This document shows positions 1 to 8,115 of a stretch of DNA of 64,000 nt, in pieces. Each line of letters begins with the position of its first letter. Position 1 is the first letter of the stretch. The stretch comes from Umezawaea sp049997955 (lineage in GTDB: Bacteria; Actinomycetota; Actinomycetes; Mycobacteriales; Pseudonocardiaceae). The position numbers and the translations under genes were made by a program. The DNA lies in assembly GCA_049997955.1 (NCBI GenBank), contig JAEBDY010000001.1, positions 434,001 through 498,000 on the forward strand, given 5' to 3'. The notes below the pieces were generated by a model that made no database searches, was not told where the DNA came from, and was given only the letters and a program-made list of their open reading frames with translations.

Positions 1-1
1 C

Positions 2-3000
2 GTGCAGCACCCGACCATCGTGGACGGCATCGGCCAGATGCGGATGATGGCGGGCTCGCTCGCCGAGGTCGAGCAGATGCTGGACGACCAGCTGCGCGAC
101 CGCCAGCGGTTCACCCGCAACGCGCCGCCGCCCGCCGACCAGCCGCACGTCGTGATCGTGATCGACGACGGCGACGTGACCCGCGAGGAGCAGATCCTGC
201 TCGAAGAGGGCCTGGTCGGTGTGACGCTGCTGGACCTGTCCGAGTCGCTGGGCAACCTGACCGCCCGCCGCGGCCTGCGACTGGTGATCGAGGACGACAA
301 GCTCGGCGCCCGCAGCGCCAGCGGTGTCGAGTGGTTCGGCCGCCCGGACTGGCTCAGCCTGGTCGAGGTCGAGGCGCTGGCCCGCCGCCTCTCGCCGTAC
401 CGGGTCGGCGGCGTCGACACCGGTGGCAGCGAGGAGGACCCGCTGTCGATGAGCAACAACCCGCCGCTGCTGGAGTTCCTCAACATCCCCGGCGACCCGA
501 TGACGTTCGACGTGCAGCAGGCGTGGCGGCCCAGGCCGGTGCGCGACCGCTACCGGGTGCCGTTCGGCATCGGCGAGTTCGGGCAGCAGGTCGAGCTGGA
601 CATCAAGGAATCCGCGATGGAGGGCATGGGTCCGCACGGCCTGTGCATCGGCGCGACCGGTTCCGGCAAGTCGGAGTTCCTGCGCACGCTCGTGCTGGGA
701 ATGCTGGCCACGCACTCGTCGACCTCGCTCAACATGATCCTGGTCGACTTCAAGGGTGGCGCGACGTTCCTCGGCCTGGACAAGGCGCCGCACGTCGCCG
801 CGACGATCACCAACCTCGCGGGCGACCTGACGCTGGTCGACCGCATGAAGGACGCCATCGCGGGCGAGGTGTCGCGGCGCCAGGAGGTCCTGGCGAAGGG
901 CAACTACAAGAACGTCTGGGACTACGAGAAGGCCCGTGAGAACGGTGCCGACCTCGACCCGCTGCCCGCGCTGTTCATCTGCATCGACGAGTTCTCCGAG
1001 ATGCTGACGGCGAAGCCGGACTTCATCGACATCTTCCTGCAGATCGGGCGGGTCGGCCGCTCGCTGCAGATCCACATGCTGCTCGCCTCGCAGCGCCTGG
1101 AGGAGGGCAAGCTGCGCGGCCTGGACACGTTCCTGTCGTACCGGATCGGTCTGAAGACGTTCTCCGCCGCGGAATCCCGCGCGGCGATCGGCGTGCCCGA
1201 CGCGTACGAGCTGCCGCCCATCCCCGGCTCCGGCTACCTGGGCATCCAGGGGTCGCCGCTGGTCCGGTTCAAGGCCCTCTACGTGTCCGGTCCCTACCGG
1301 CCCGCCGGTCTCCAGGCCGCGGGCCCGTCGGCCGCGGTCAGCGGCGACAAGCGGCCGCGCTACTTCGTGCCGGACTACATCGAGATCCCCAAGGAACCGA
1401 TCCGGCCCGTGCAGCCGGTCGTGGAGGAGAAGAAGGAGGACAGCAACGAGCCCAGCCAGCTCGAGGTCGTCGTCAACAAGCTCGTCGGCCAGGGCCCGCC
1501 CGCGCACGAGGTGTGGCTGCCCCCGCTCAACGAGCCGCCGTCGCTGGACACGCTGCTGCCCCCGTTGCAGGCCACCGAGGACCGCGGCCTCACCTCGCCG
1601 GGCTTCTTCACCAACGGCAAGCTCCAGGTCGCGATCGGCGTCGTGGACAAGCCGTTCGAACAGCGCCGCGACCTGCTGTGGGCGGACTTCTCCGGCGCCG
1701 CGGGGCACGGTGCCATCGTCGGCGGCCCGCAGTCGGGCAAGTCGATGATGCTGCGCACGCTCATCACGTCCATGTCGCTCACGCACACCCCGCAGGAAGT
1801 GCAGTTCTACTGCCTCGACCTCGGTGGCGGCACGCTCGCCGCGCTGGAGCGGATGCCGCACGTCGGTGGCTTCGCCAGCAGGCTGGACGTGGACAAGGCG
1901 CGGCGCATGATCGCCGAGCTGACCGGTCTGATCGGTGAGCGCGAGCAGCGGTTCCGCGCGCAGGGCATCGACTCCATGGTCGAGTTCCGCAACCGCAAGC
2001 GGCGCGGCGAGATCAAGGACGACCTGTTCGGCGACGCGTTCCTGGTCGTCGACGGCTGGATGAACTTCCGCCAGGAGTTCGAGACGCTCGAACCGCTGGT
2101 GCAGCAGCTGGCGGCGCAGGGCCTGTCCTACGGCGTGCACATCGTCATCGCCGCCAACCGGTGGGCGGAGATCCGCCCGGCCATGAAGGACCTGCTGGGC
2201 ACCAGGTTCGAGCTGCGCCTCGGTGACCCGTCGGAGTCCGATGTGGACCGCAAGGTCGCGGTGAACATCCCGCCCGGCAGGCCCGGTCGCGGTCTGTCCC
2301 CGCAGAAGCTGCACTTCCTCACCGCGCTGCCCCGCATCGACGCGTCGTCGGACCCGACGAACGTCGCGGCGGGCATCGCCGACCTGATCGGCAAGGTCAC
2401 GCAGGCGTGGCGCGGACCGCACGCCCCGGCCGTCCGCCTGCTCCCGGACCTGTTGCCGTACCAGGACTTCATGGCCCAGGTGGACCAGGTCAGGCCGAAC
2501 CGCGGCCACATGGTGCCGGTCGGCGTGGACGAGGACGAGCTGGCCCCGGTCTACCTCGACTTCGACAACGACCCGCACTTCATGTCGCTGGCCGACGGCG
2601 AGTCCGGCAAGACCGGCATGCTCCGCGCCATCGTGCGCGGCATCATGACCCACTACACGTCGTCCGAGGCCCTGATCCTGCTGGTCGACTACCGGCGCAC
2701 GATGCTCGGCTTCATCGACACCGACCACCTGCTCAGCTACGCGGTCTCCTCCGCGCAGCTGGTCGACGTGATCAAGGACGTCCGGGGCTCGATGCTCGGC
2801 AGGCTCCCCGGCCCCGACGTCACCCAGGACCAGCTCCGCAACCGGTCCTGGTGGAAGGGCCCGGAGCTGTTCGTCATCGTCGACGACTACGACCTGGTGG
2901 CGCCCCAGGGCGGCCAGAACCCGCTGCAACCGCTGGCGGAGTTCATCCCGCAGGCCAAGGACGTCGGCCTCCACATCATCGCCGTCCGCCGCATGGGTGG

Positions 3001-3202
3001 CGCCTCGCGCGCCCTGTTCGACCCCATCCTCGGCAAGCTGAAGGAGATCGCCTCGCCGTTCATGATCGGCAGCGGCTCCAAGGAGGAGGGCAACCTCGTG
3101 GGCAACCTCAAGCCGTCGCCGCAGCCCCCTGGCCGAGGCACCCTGGTCACCCGCAAGAACGGCCAGCAGCGCATCCAGTTCGCCTGGGTCGATCCCGAGT
3201 AG
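2..3202 (+). CDS. eccC: EccC-type ESX/type VII secretion ATPase, C-terminal part (5' end outside window)
   Basis: FtsK/SpoIIIE-family motor ATPase of a type VII secretion system, which binds WXG100 substrates and drives export at the membrane. Three tandem ATPase domains are visible. The first has Walker A GATGSGKSE at about residue 217 and Walker B ending IDEF near 331. The second has GGPQSGKS near 574, the third DGESGKT near 865. About 1066 residues are present; EccC proteins are usually near 1300, so the N-terminal membrane segments and part of the linker lie left of the window and the GTG at position 2 is not the true start. Downstream Rv3446c-like, two WXG100 genes and rplM-rpsI-glmM match the mycobacterial ESX-4 order, so EccC4 is the best specific call. 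A strong hairpin follows the stop. Confidence 0.95.
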   Translation: MQHPTIVDGIGQMRMMAGSLAEVEQMLDDQLRDRQRFTRNAPPPADQPHVVIVIDDGDVTREEQILLEEGLVGVTLLDLSESLGNLTARRGLRLVIEDDKLGARSASGVEWFGRPDWLSLVEVEALARRLSPYRVGGVDTGGSEEDPLSMSNNPPLLEFLNIPGDPMTFDVQQAWRPRPVRDRYRVPFGIGEFGQQVELDIKESAMEGMGPHGLCIGATGSGKSEFLRTLVLGMLATHSSTSLNMILVDFKGGATFLGLDKAPHVAATITNLAGDLTLVDRMKDAIAGEVSRRQEVLAKGNYKNVWDYEKARENGADLDPLPALFICIDEFSEMLTAKPDFIDIFLQIGRVGRSLQIHMLLASQRLEEGKLRGLDTFLSYRIGLKTFSAAESRAAIGVPDAYELPPIPGSGYLGIQGSPLVRFKALYVSGPYRPAGLQAAGPSAAVSGDKRPRYFVPDYIEIPKEPIRPVQPVVEEKKEDSNEPSQLEVVVNKLVGQGPPAHEVWLPPLNEPPSLDTLLPPLQATEDRGLTSPGFFTNGKLQVAIGVVDKPFEQRRDLLWADFSGAAGHGAIVGGPQSGKSMMLRTLITSMSLTHTPQEVQFYCLDLGGGTLAALERMPHVGGFASRLDVDKARRMIAELTGLIGEREQRFRAQGIDSMVEFRNRKRRGEIKDDLFGDAFLVVDGWMNFRQEFETLEPLVQQLAAQGLSYGVHIVIAANRWAEIRPAMKDLLGTRFELRLGDPSESDVDRKVAVNIPPGRPGRGLSPQKLHFLTALPRIDASSDPTNVAAGIADLIGKVTQAWRGPHAPAVRLLPDLLPYQDFMAQVDQVRPNRGHMVPVGVDEDELAPVYLDFDNDPHFMSLADGESGKTGMLRAIVRGIMTHYTSSEALILLVDYRRTMLGFIDTDHLLSYAVSSAQLVDVIKDVRGSMLGRLPGPDVTQDQLRNRSWWKGPELFVIVDDYDLVAPQGGQNPLQPLAEFIPQAKDVGLHIIAVRRMGGASRALFDPILGKLKEIASPFMIGSGSKEEGNLVGNLKPSPQPPGRGTLVTRKNGQQRIQFAWVDPE

Positions 3203-3212
3203 ACCGTCACGA

Positions 3213-3246
3213 CGAAGGGCCCGCGGCACCCGCCGCGGGCCCTTCG
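3213..3246 (+). terminator. Rho-independent-type hairpin after eccC
   Basis: A 15-bp perfect stem (3213-3227 with 3232-3246) closes a 4-nt loop 10 nt after the eccC stop. There is no long U tract, as usual in actinobacteria. It separates eccC from the next transcription unit. Confidence 0.8.
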
Positions 3247-3383
3247 CCTTGCCGACCCCGACCCCGATCCCGTGAACCCGACCGGTGGGGGAGCGCCCGA
3301 CTGCTTCGCCCGGTGCCCCTCGCACTTCGGTCACGTGCGCGGCGGAGTGCCAATATGCTTGCCGGACGGGGGAGGGGTGCCCG

Positions 3384-3551
3384 ATGGGGGCTGAGCCCGG
3401 GGTTCTGGGACCACTCGAGGTCCTGGCGGGCCTGCTCGCTCCCGAGGTGCTCGACCCGCACGGGTTCCGGGTGCCGCCCCGTCGAGTCGAAGGCGGCCGA
3501 TCGGGAACCGGAGGGCGCTGGGGGAGACGAACCTCATGGCGGGTGCGATGA
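3384..3551 (+). pseudogene. Possible remnant of a SARP-type regulator start
   Basis: In the 366-bp gap 3247-3612 the only coding-like trace is a 55-codon frame from ATG 3384. It has a strong Shine-Dalgarno (GGAGGGG, 6 nt spacing). Its first residues, PGVLGPLEVLAG, resemble the N-terminus of AfsR/SARP regulators; after about 30 residues the frame loses any family resemblance and stops. A 10-bp sequence, TGCTTGCCGG, occurs 28 nt before this ATG (3356-3365) and again 37 nt before the real downstream ATG (3576-3585), so the upstream regions may be duplicated. It may instead be a real small protein. The rest of the gap shows nothing else convincing. Confidence 0.35.
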
Positions 3552-3612
3552 CGTCCACGGCGCAGGGTAAGCATGTGCTTGCCGGTGACAGCGCCGGACG
3601 AGGGGATGGCGG

Positions 3613-5397
3613 ATGAGTTTGCACGTCGCGGTCGACTTCGGCACGTCCAGCACCTGCGTCGCGCTCTCGGTGCACGGGCGGGAGCCGCAGGTCGTCGTGT
3701 TCGACGGCCAGCCGCTGGTGCCGTCCGCCGTGTTCGCCGCCGCCGACGGGACGCTGTTCGTCGGCCACGAGGCCGAGCGGCAGGCCGCGGTCGACCCGTC
3801 GCGGTACGAGCCGAACCCCAAGCGGCGGATCGACGAGGGCGAACTGCTGCTCGGCACCAGCGTGCTGCGGGTGTCCGACGTGGTGCGGGCGGTGCTGACG
3901 CGTGCGGTCGGGGAAGCTCGGCGGGTCGGCGGTGGGAAGCCGGTCGACCTCCTGGTGCTCACCCACCCCGCCGACTGGGGCGCCGTGCGCACCCGCGTGC
4001 TGCTCCAGGCCGCGAACGGGCTCGCCAACGACGTGCGGCTGGTCCCCGAGCCCGTGGCCGCCGCCGTGTTCCACTCCGCGGGTCACGCCATGGCGGAGGG
4101 CTCCACGCTCGCCGTGCTCGACCTGGGGGCCGGGACGGTGGACGCCACGGTCATCAGCAGGCAGGGCGGCGCGTTCCGGGTGCTGGCCACCAAGGGCGAC
4201 CCCAGCTTCGGCGGGGCCGACGTGGACCAGATGCTGCTGGAGCACCTCGGCTCGCAGGTGCCGCCCGGCGACCGCGAGGGGTGGCGGCAGCTCGTGGAGG
4301 GGCAGGGGCTGGCCGACCGGCGTCGCCGCCGGGTCCTCCGCCAGGACGTGCGGGGCGCCAAGGAGACGCTGTCCCGCCACGCCTACACCGACGTGCCGAT
4401 GCCGCCGCCGTTCCCCGACGCGCACGTCACGCGCGGTGACCTGGAACGCCTGATCAGCGCCCCGCTCAACCGGGCGGTCGCGCTGGTGCTCGGCGCGGTG
4501 CGGAACACCGGGTTGAACCCCCGGCAGCTGACCGGGATCTTCCTGGTCGGCGGGTCCAGCCGGATCCCGATGGTCGCGCGGCTGGTCATGGAGCAGTCCG
4601 GGGTCGTGCCCACGAGCATCGACCAGCCGGAGACCGTGGTCGCCCGAGGCGCGCTGCGGGCCGTGAACGTGGAGCAGCCGCAGCCGCCCAAGGCCGTTCC
4701 GCCCGAGGACACGCGCAAGATCACCCGGCGGATCGGGGCGGCCGAGACCTTTCGCGGCGCTTTCCCGGCGACCCCCGCTCCGGGATTTCCACCGCAGTCC
4801 CAGGTCCAGATCGTCAAGATTCCGACAAAACGGCGGTCTCGCCTTCCGCTGTTCATCGGCGGAGCGGTTCTGCTCGTCGCGGTAATTGGCGCGTCCGTCG
4901 CCTATGCGCTCACCACGGGCGGCGCGCCGAATACCGGGGGACCGAGCACGTCGCAAAGCGCACCGGCAGGCAAACAGATAGCGATGTACGACTACAGCTT
5001 CACCGCGCCCGTCGAATGGGAGCAGAGCGGCGGCGATCCCACGGCGCGCAAGGTGCAGATGAGACCCATTGGCGGGGATTCCTCCAAGGACGTCATCGCG
5101 GTTCAGGAGCAGAAGCTCACCTACGACGCGAGCGCCGACCGCGACCGGGCCGTGAGCGAACTCCGGGCCGAGTACGAGAGCGCCAGGAACCTCGCCGATT
5201 TCACCCCGTCGACCCGCTTCGCCGACAAGGATGTCGTTTACTACCGGGAACGGCCGGAAGGCCTGACCATCGACTGGTACATCGTGCTCAAGGGCGACGC
5301 GCAGGTCAGCGTCGGCTGCCAGTACACGCCAACGGGCGCGCCGCGGGTGCGCGCGGCGTGCGAGCAGGTGGTCCGCACGATGGCCGTGACCAGCTGA
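3613..5397 (+). CDS. Hsp70-like protein with C-terminal membrane anchor, type VII secretion-associated (Rv3446c-like)
   Basis: A 594-residue protein. Residues 1-355 carry the actin/Hsp70 nucleotide-binding fold: phosphate-1 loop DFGTSS near the N-terminus, phosphate-2 loop LDLGAGTVD near 165-175, adenosine motif LVGGSSRIP near 315. A linker, one hydrophobic segment (about 410-432) and a 160-residue extracytoplasmic domain follow. There is no canonical substrate-binding domain. Position between eccC and the WXG100 pair matches mycobacterial Rv3446c, a family known for a type VII secretion-associated C-terminal domain. A role in assembling or gating ESX-4 is inferred. ATG 3613 follows a GAGGGGA ribosome-binding site. 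The last third is less GC-rich than its surroundings. Confidence 0.8.
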   Translation: MSLHVAVDFGTSSTCVALSVHGREPQVVVFDGQPLVPSAVFAAADGTLFVGHEAERQAAVDPSRYEPNPKRRIDEGELLLGTSVLRVSDVVRAVLTRAVGEARRVGGGKPVDLLVLTHPADWGAVRTRVLLQAANGLANDVRLVPEPVAAAVFHSAGHAMAEGSTLAVLDLGAGTVDATVISRQGGAFRVLATKGDPSFGGADVDQMLLEHLGSQVPPGDREGWRQLVEGQGLADRRRRRVLRQDVRGAKETLSRHAYTDVPMPPPFPDAHVTRGDLERLISAPLNRAVALVLGAVRNTGLNPRQLTGIFLVGGSSRIPMVARLVMEQSGVVPTSIDQPETVVARGALRAVNVEQPQPPKAVPPEDTRKITRRIGAAETFRGAFPATPAPGFPPQSQVQIVKIPTKRRSRLPLFIGGAVLLVAVIGASVAYALTTGGAPNTGGPSTSQSAPAGKQIAMYDYSFTAPVEWEQSGGDPTARKVQMRPIGGDSSKDVIAVQEQKLTYDASADRDRAVSELRAEYESARNLADFTPSTRFADKDVVYYRERPEGLTIDWYIVLKGDAQVSVGCQYTPTGAPRVRAACEQVVRTMAVTS

Positions 5398-5416
5398 TCC
5401 AGCGGGAGGGCTCGGA

Positions 5417-5833
5417 ATGACCTCGGAAGCGTTTGCCAGGTTCCGCACGGATCTCGCGGCGGCGGTGACCAGGGGTCGCCGGGCCGCCTCCGAGGCGGGG
5501 GTGCGCAACGGCGCCGCTCGCGACCGGAACCGCGAACTGGCCGAACAGGCCAGGTCCCGGCGGACGGCCCCCGGTCAGCAGGCCACGTCCCCGGACGTGC
5601 GCCGGGTGGCGAACGGGTTCCGCGAGGAGCGCGGGCTGCCGGTCGAGCGGCTCTCCGACGGCGCCGAACTGCTCGCGCCGGAAAAGCAGGCGGACGCGAA
5701 TGCAAATTGTGTCGCGAATGCAAACATTCCGCCGGTCGCGGCCGGTTCGCGGCCGGTGGCCGGTCCGAGGGGGCAACTTCCTCGTGCGGGCCACGATGAC
5801 GAGGACTTTTCGCAAGGGCAAATCCTCTACTGA
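5417..5833 (+). CDS. Small ESX-4-associated protein of unknown function
   Basis: A 138-residue hydrophilic protein, ATG preceded by GGGAGGG. The N-terminal half is Ala/Arg-rich and probably helical; no membrane segment or known domain is recognised. It ends in DDEDFSQGQILY, an acidic-Phe tail that closely matches the end of the protein encoded at 12996-13511 beside another group of secretion substrates. It starts 19 nt after the Hsp70-like gene and probably shares its transcript. A chaperone or accessory role in ESX export is only an inference. The stretch near 5695-5735 is notably AT-richer than its surroundings. Confidence 0.65.
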   Translation: MTSEAFARFRTDLAAAVTRGRRAASEAGVRNGAARDRNRELAEQARSRRTAPGQQATSPDVRRVANGFREERGLPVERLSDGAELLAPEKQADANANCVANANIPPVAAGSRPVAGPRGQLPRAGHDDEDFSQGQILY

Positions 5834-5984
5834 CCGTGGTGGTCACCCCTGACATCGTTCACTAGAGCAACCGTTTCCGGGAAAATCGCGACAACGCGGA
5901 ACCGGCATGGCACTGTATCCGTCGTAGGGGCAGTACAAGCTGAGAACGTGCAGCCCGAACATCTATAAAGGGGGCTTTCCCAAA

Positions 5985-6293
5985 ATGGCAGGTTTCGGTA
6001 CTGGTAGTGAAGAGCTCATGGGTGCTGGCCGCGACATCGTGTCCACGGGCGAAGAGATCGACGGCATTCTGCGCAACCTGAACGGCATCATCGACGCGAT
6101 CGGCAACACCTGGCAGGGTGCTGCCAAGGACGCCTTCGCGGTGCTGAACACGCGGTTCGACGAGGACGCCATCAAGCTGAACTCCGCTCTGAAGGAGATC
6201 GCCGAGCAGGTCACCGGCACGGCGACCACGTACCTGCAGCAGCAGGAAGAGCAGTCGCAGCAGATGAGCAACATCACTGCGCGCCTCGGTTAA
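5985..6293 (+). CDS. esxU: WXG100 family ESX secretion substrate (EsxU position)
   Basis: A 102-residue helix-turn-helix hairpin protein with the diagnostic WXG turn (W43-Q-G45) in the middle, as in ESAT-6/CFP-10 proteins. Such proteins form heterodimers and are recognised by the third ATPase domain of EccC. It is first of a pair 67 nt apart, just before rplM, the position of esxU in mycobacterial ESX-4. The ribosome-binding site is probably AAAGGGGG near 5968, 10-11 nt before ATG. No YxxxD/E signal is evident at its C-terminus, so the partner or a third protein may provide the export signal. Family is certain; the U/T assignment rests on order only. Confidence 0.85.
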   Translation: MAGFGTGSEELMGAGRDIVSTGEEIDGILRNLNGIIDAIGNTWQGAAKDAFAVLNTRFDEDAIKLNSALKEIAEQVTGTATTYLQQQEEQSQQMSNITARLG

Positions 6294-6360
6294 TTGACCG
6301 CGGGCTTTTCTTTCGCGTCTTTCTCGTTCGTTCGGCTCATGACAGGATTTGGGGATTTCA

Positions 6361-6645
6361 GTGGACATCAAGGTTGACTTCGCCGGTTTGGAAACGCTCG
6401 CGAGCGACATCGGCGCCCAGGCGAGCACGCTGCAGAGCACGTTGGAGAACCTGCAGAGCCGCATCAAGCCCGTCATCGCCCAGTGGGACGGTGCCACGAG
6501 TGGCGCCTACGCCGCTTCGCAGCAGAAGTGGGACACGGCCGCCGAGGACCTGCAGCAGGTGCTCGCGCAGATCGGCACCGCCGTCCGCGCCGCGGGCGAG
6601 TCCTTCCAGTCGGGCGAGCAGCAGAACACCGCCCGCTGGGGCTAG
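6361..6645 (+). CDS. esxT: WXG100 family ESX secretion substrate (EsxT position)
   Basis: A 94-residue WXG100 protein with W42-D-G44 at the helical turn; expected heterodimer partner of the preceding gene. GTG 6361 is chosen because GGGGA lies 5 nt upstream. An in-frame TTG at 6349 would add four residues but has its only purine stretch directly against the codon. Its place before rplM matches esxT of ESX-4. No hairpin terminator is obvious between it and rplM, but a good promoter lies in that gap. Confidence 0.85.
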   Translation: MDIKVDFAGLETLASDIGAQASTLQSTLENLQSRIKPVIAQWDGATSGAYAASQQKWDTAAEDLQQVLAQIGTAVRAAGESFQSGEQQNTARWG

Positions 6646-6738
6646 AACTTCACGTCACCCAGAGTGACCTCGCGGGCCCTGGAACCCTCCGGTTCCGGGG
6701 CCCGCGCACGTTCCACCCCCCGGTTGGCGGGGGCCGTT

Positions 6739-6768
6739 TTGACCCGGCCACGACCCAACCGGTATCTT
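6739..6768 (+). promoter_or_regulatory. Promoter for rplM-rpsI
   Basis: TTGACC (6739-6744), an 18-nt spacer and TATCTT (6763-6768) make a near-consensus housekeeping promoter. Transcription would start near 6775, giving a leader of about 135 nt before rplM. Confidence 0.7.
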
Positions 6769-6911
6769 CCTACGTTGTTGTGCGGTATCCGGTGCGACAT
6801 TGCGCGCCGCGTGTGTTCTGGTCCACTTGCCCACCTCGTTTTCGAGGGGCAATCCGGCCTGGAGCAGCCGCCGCAATGTCCACCAGACGCAAGTGACGAC
6901 GAGGTAGATCC

Positions 6912-7355
6912 GTGCGCACGTACAGCCCGAAGGCCGGCGAGGTGACCCGCGCCTGGCATGTGATCGACGCCCAGGACGTGGTGCTCGGTCGGCTCGCCAC
7001 CCAGGCCGCGACGCTGCTGCGCGGCAAGCACAAGCCGACTTACGCCCCGCATGTCGACACTGGCGACTTCGTCGTCATCATCAATGCTGACAAGGTCGCC
7101 CTCACCGGCAACAAGCGGGACCAGGAGTTCGTCTACCGCCACAGCGGTCACCCGGGCGGTCTGCGCAAGCAGTCCTTCGGTGAGGTGCTTGACACCCGCG
7201 CTGACCGGCTCGTCGAGAAGGCAATCAAGGGCATGCTGCCCAAGAACCGCCTCGGCAGCGTGATCGGCAGCAAGCTGAAGGTCTACAGCGGCCCTGAGCA
7301 CCCCCACGCCGCGCAGCAGCCGCAGCCTTTCGAGATCACCAAGATCGCCCAGTGA
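6912..7355 (+). CDS. rplM: 50S ribosomal protein L13
   Basis: A 147-residue protein, full family length, with the typical N-terminal WHVIDAQDVVLGRLAT region and central GDFVVIINADKVALTGNK block. It is an early-assembly 23S rRNA-binding protein of the large subunit. GTG start with GAGGT a few nt upstream. It overlaps the reading region before rpsI, and the rplM-rpsI pairing is near-universal in bacteria. Confidence 0.98.
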   Translation: MRTYSPKAGEVTRAWHVIDAQDVVLGRLATQAATLLRGKHKPTYAPHVDTGDFVVIINADKVALTGNKRDQEFVYRHSGHPGGLRKQSFGEVLDTRADRLVEKAIKGMLPKNRLGSVIGSKLKVYSGPEHPHAAQQPQPFEITKIAQ

Positions 7356-7384
7356 CCGGCGACGAGCACACCGAGGAAGTCACT

Positions 7385-7999
7385 GTGACCACCCCTGAGA
7401 ACGAAGTCGAGGCCGTCGAGACCGACGCCGTCGACGCTCCCGAGGCTGACACCACCGAGGTCGACGCCCCCGAGGCTGACGCCACGGACGCCGACGCCGA
7501 CACCACCGAGGTCGAGGCCGTCGAGGCCGAGGCTGAGGCCACCGAGACCGACGCCGAAGAGGCCGAGGACGAGGTTGTCGCGCCCGTCGTCAAGCACTCG
7601 CTGAACGGTGCACACCACCTCGCGCAGACCGTTGGTCGGCGCAAGGAGGCCATCGTCCGCGTGCGCCTCGTGCCCGGCACCGGCAAGTTCACGCTCAACG
7701 GCAAGAGCCTCGAGCAGTACTTCCCGAACAAGGTGCACCAGCAGCTCATCCGCGAGCCCCTGGTCACCACCGAGAAGCCCGAGACGTTCGACGTGCTCGG
7801 CACGCTGCGCGGCGGCGGCACCACCGGCCAGGCCGGTGCGCTTCGCCTCGCCATCGCGCGTGCGCTGATCGCGATCGACATCGAGGACCGCCCGGTCCTC
7901 AAGAAGGCCGGCTTCCTCACTCGTGACCCGCGGGTCAAGGAGCGCAAGAAGTACGGTCTGAAGAAGGCCCGCAAGGCGCCCCAGTACAGCAAGCGCTGA
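7385..7999 (+). CDS. rpsI: 30S ribosomal protein S9 with acidic N-terminal extension
   Basis: The C-terminal ~130 residues are canonical S9 (QTVGRRKEAIVRVRL to the basic tail KKARKAPQYSKR that reaches the decoding-site tRNA). Before that lies an extension of about 70 residues made of Glu, Asp, Ala, Thr and Val in degenerate repeats. The start is set at GTG 7385 because GAGGAAG lies 5 nt before it. An in-frame GTG at 7352, overlapping the rplM stop, would add 11 residues without an equally good site. Actinobacterial S9 proteins often have shorter acidic extensions; this one is long. Confidence 0.95.
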   Translation: MTTPENEVEAVETDAVDAPEADTTEVDAPEADATDADADTTEVEAVEAEAEATETDAEEAEDEVVAPVVKHSLNGAHHLAQTVGRRKEAIVRVRLVPGTGKFTLNGKSLEQYFPNKVHQQLIREPLVTTEKPETFDVLGTLRGGGTTGQAGALRLAIARALIAIDIEDRPVLKKAGFLTRDPRVKERKKYGLKKARKAPQYSKR

Positions 8000-8021
8000 T
8001 CGGTTCTTCACCAGCTCTACC

Positions 8022-8070
8022 CTGCGGGAGCAGCCAGTTCTTCATCGAACTGCTGCTCCCGCAGTGCTTT
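8022..8070 (+). terminator. Terminator after rpsI
   Basis: An 18-19 bp stem (8022-8040 with 8047-8064, one bulge) is followed by TGCTTTT. It is one of the few in the window with a clear U tract. Confidence 0.85.
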
Positions 8071-8115
8071 TCGGCCCCTTTTGCTGTGCGGTTGATCACG
8101 GAGGACCCTCGGATC

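Noticed and set aside
2..4. GTG at position 2 as the true start of eccC
   Set aside because: EccC needs N-terminal membrane helices that are missing here; the window simply begins inside the gene.
3331..5508. Long minus-strand frame opposite the Hsp70-like gene
   Set aside because: Antisense shadow of a gene with clear Hsp70 motifs; no plausible start or domain.
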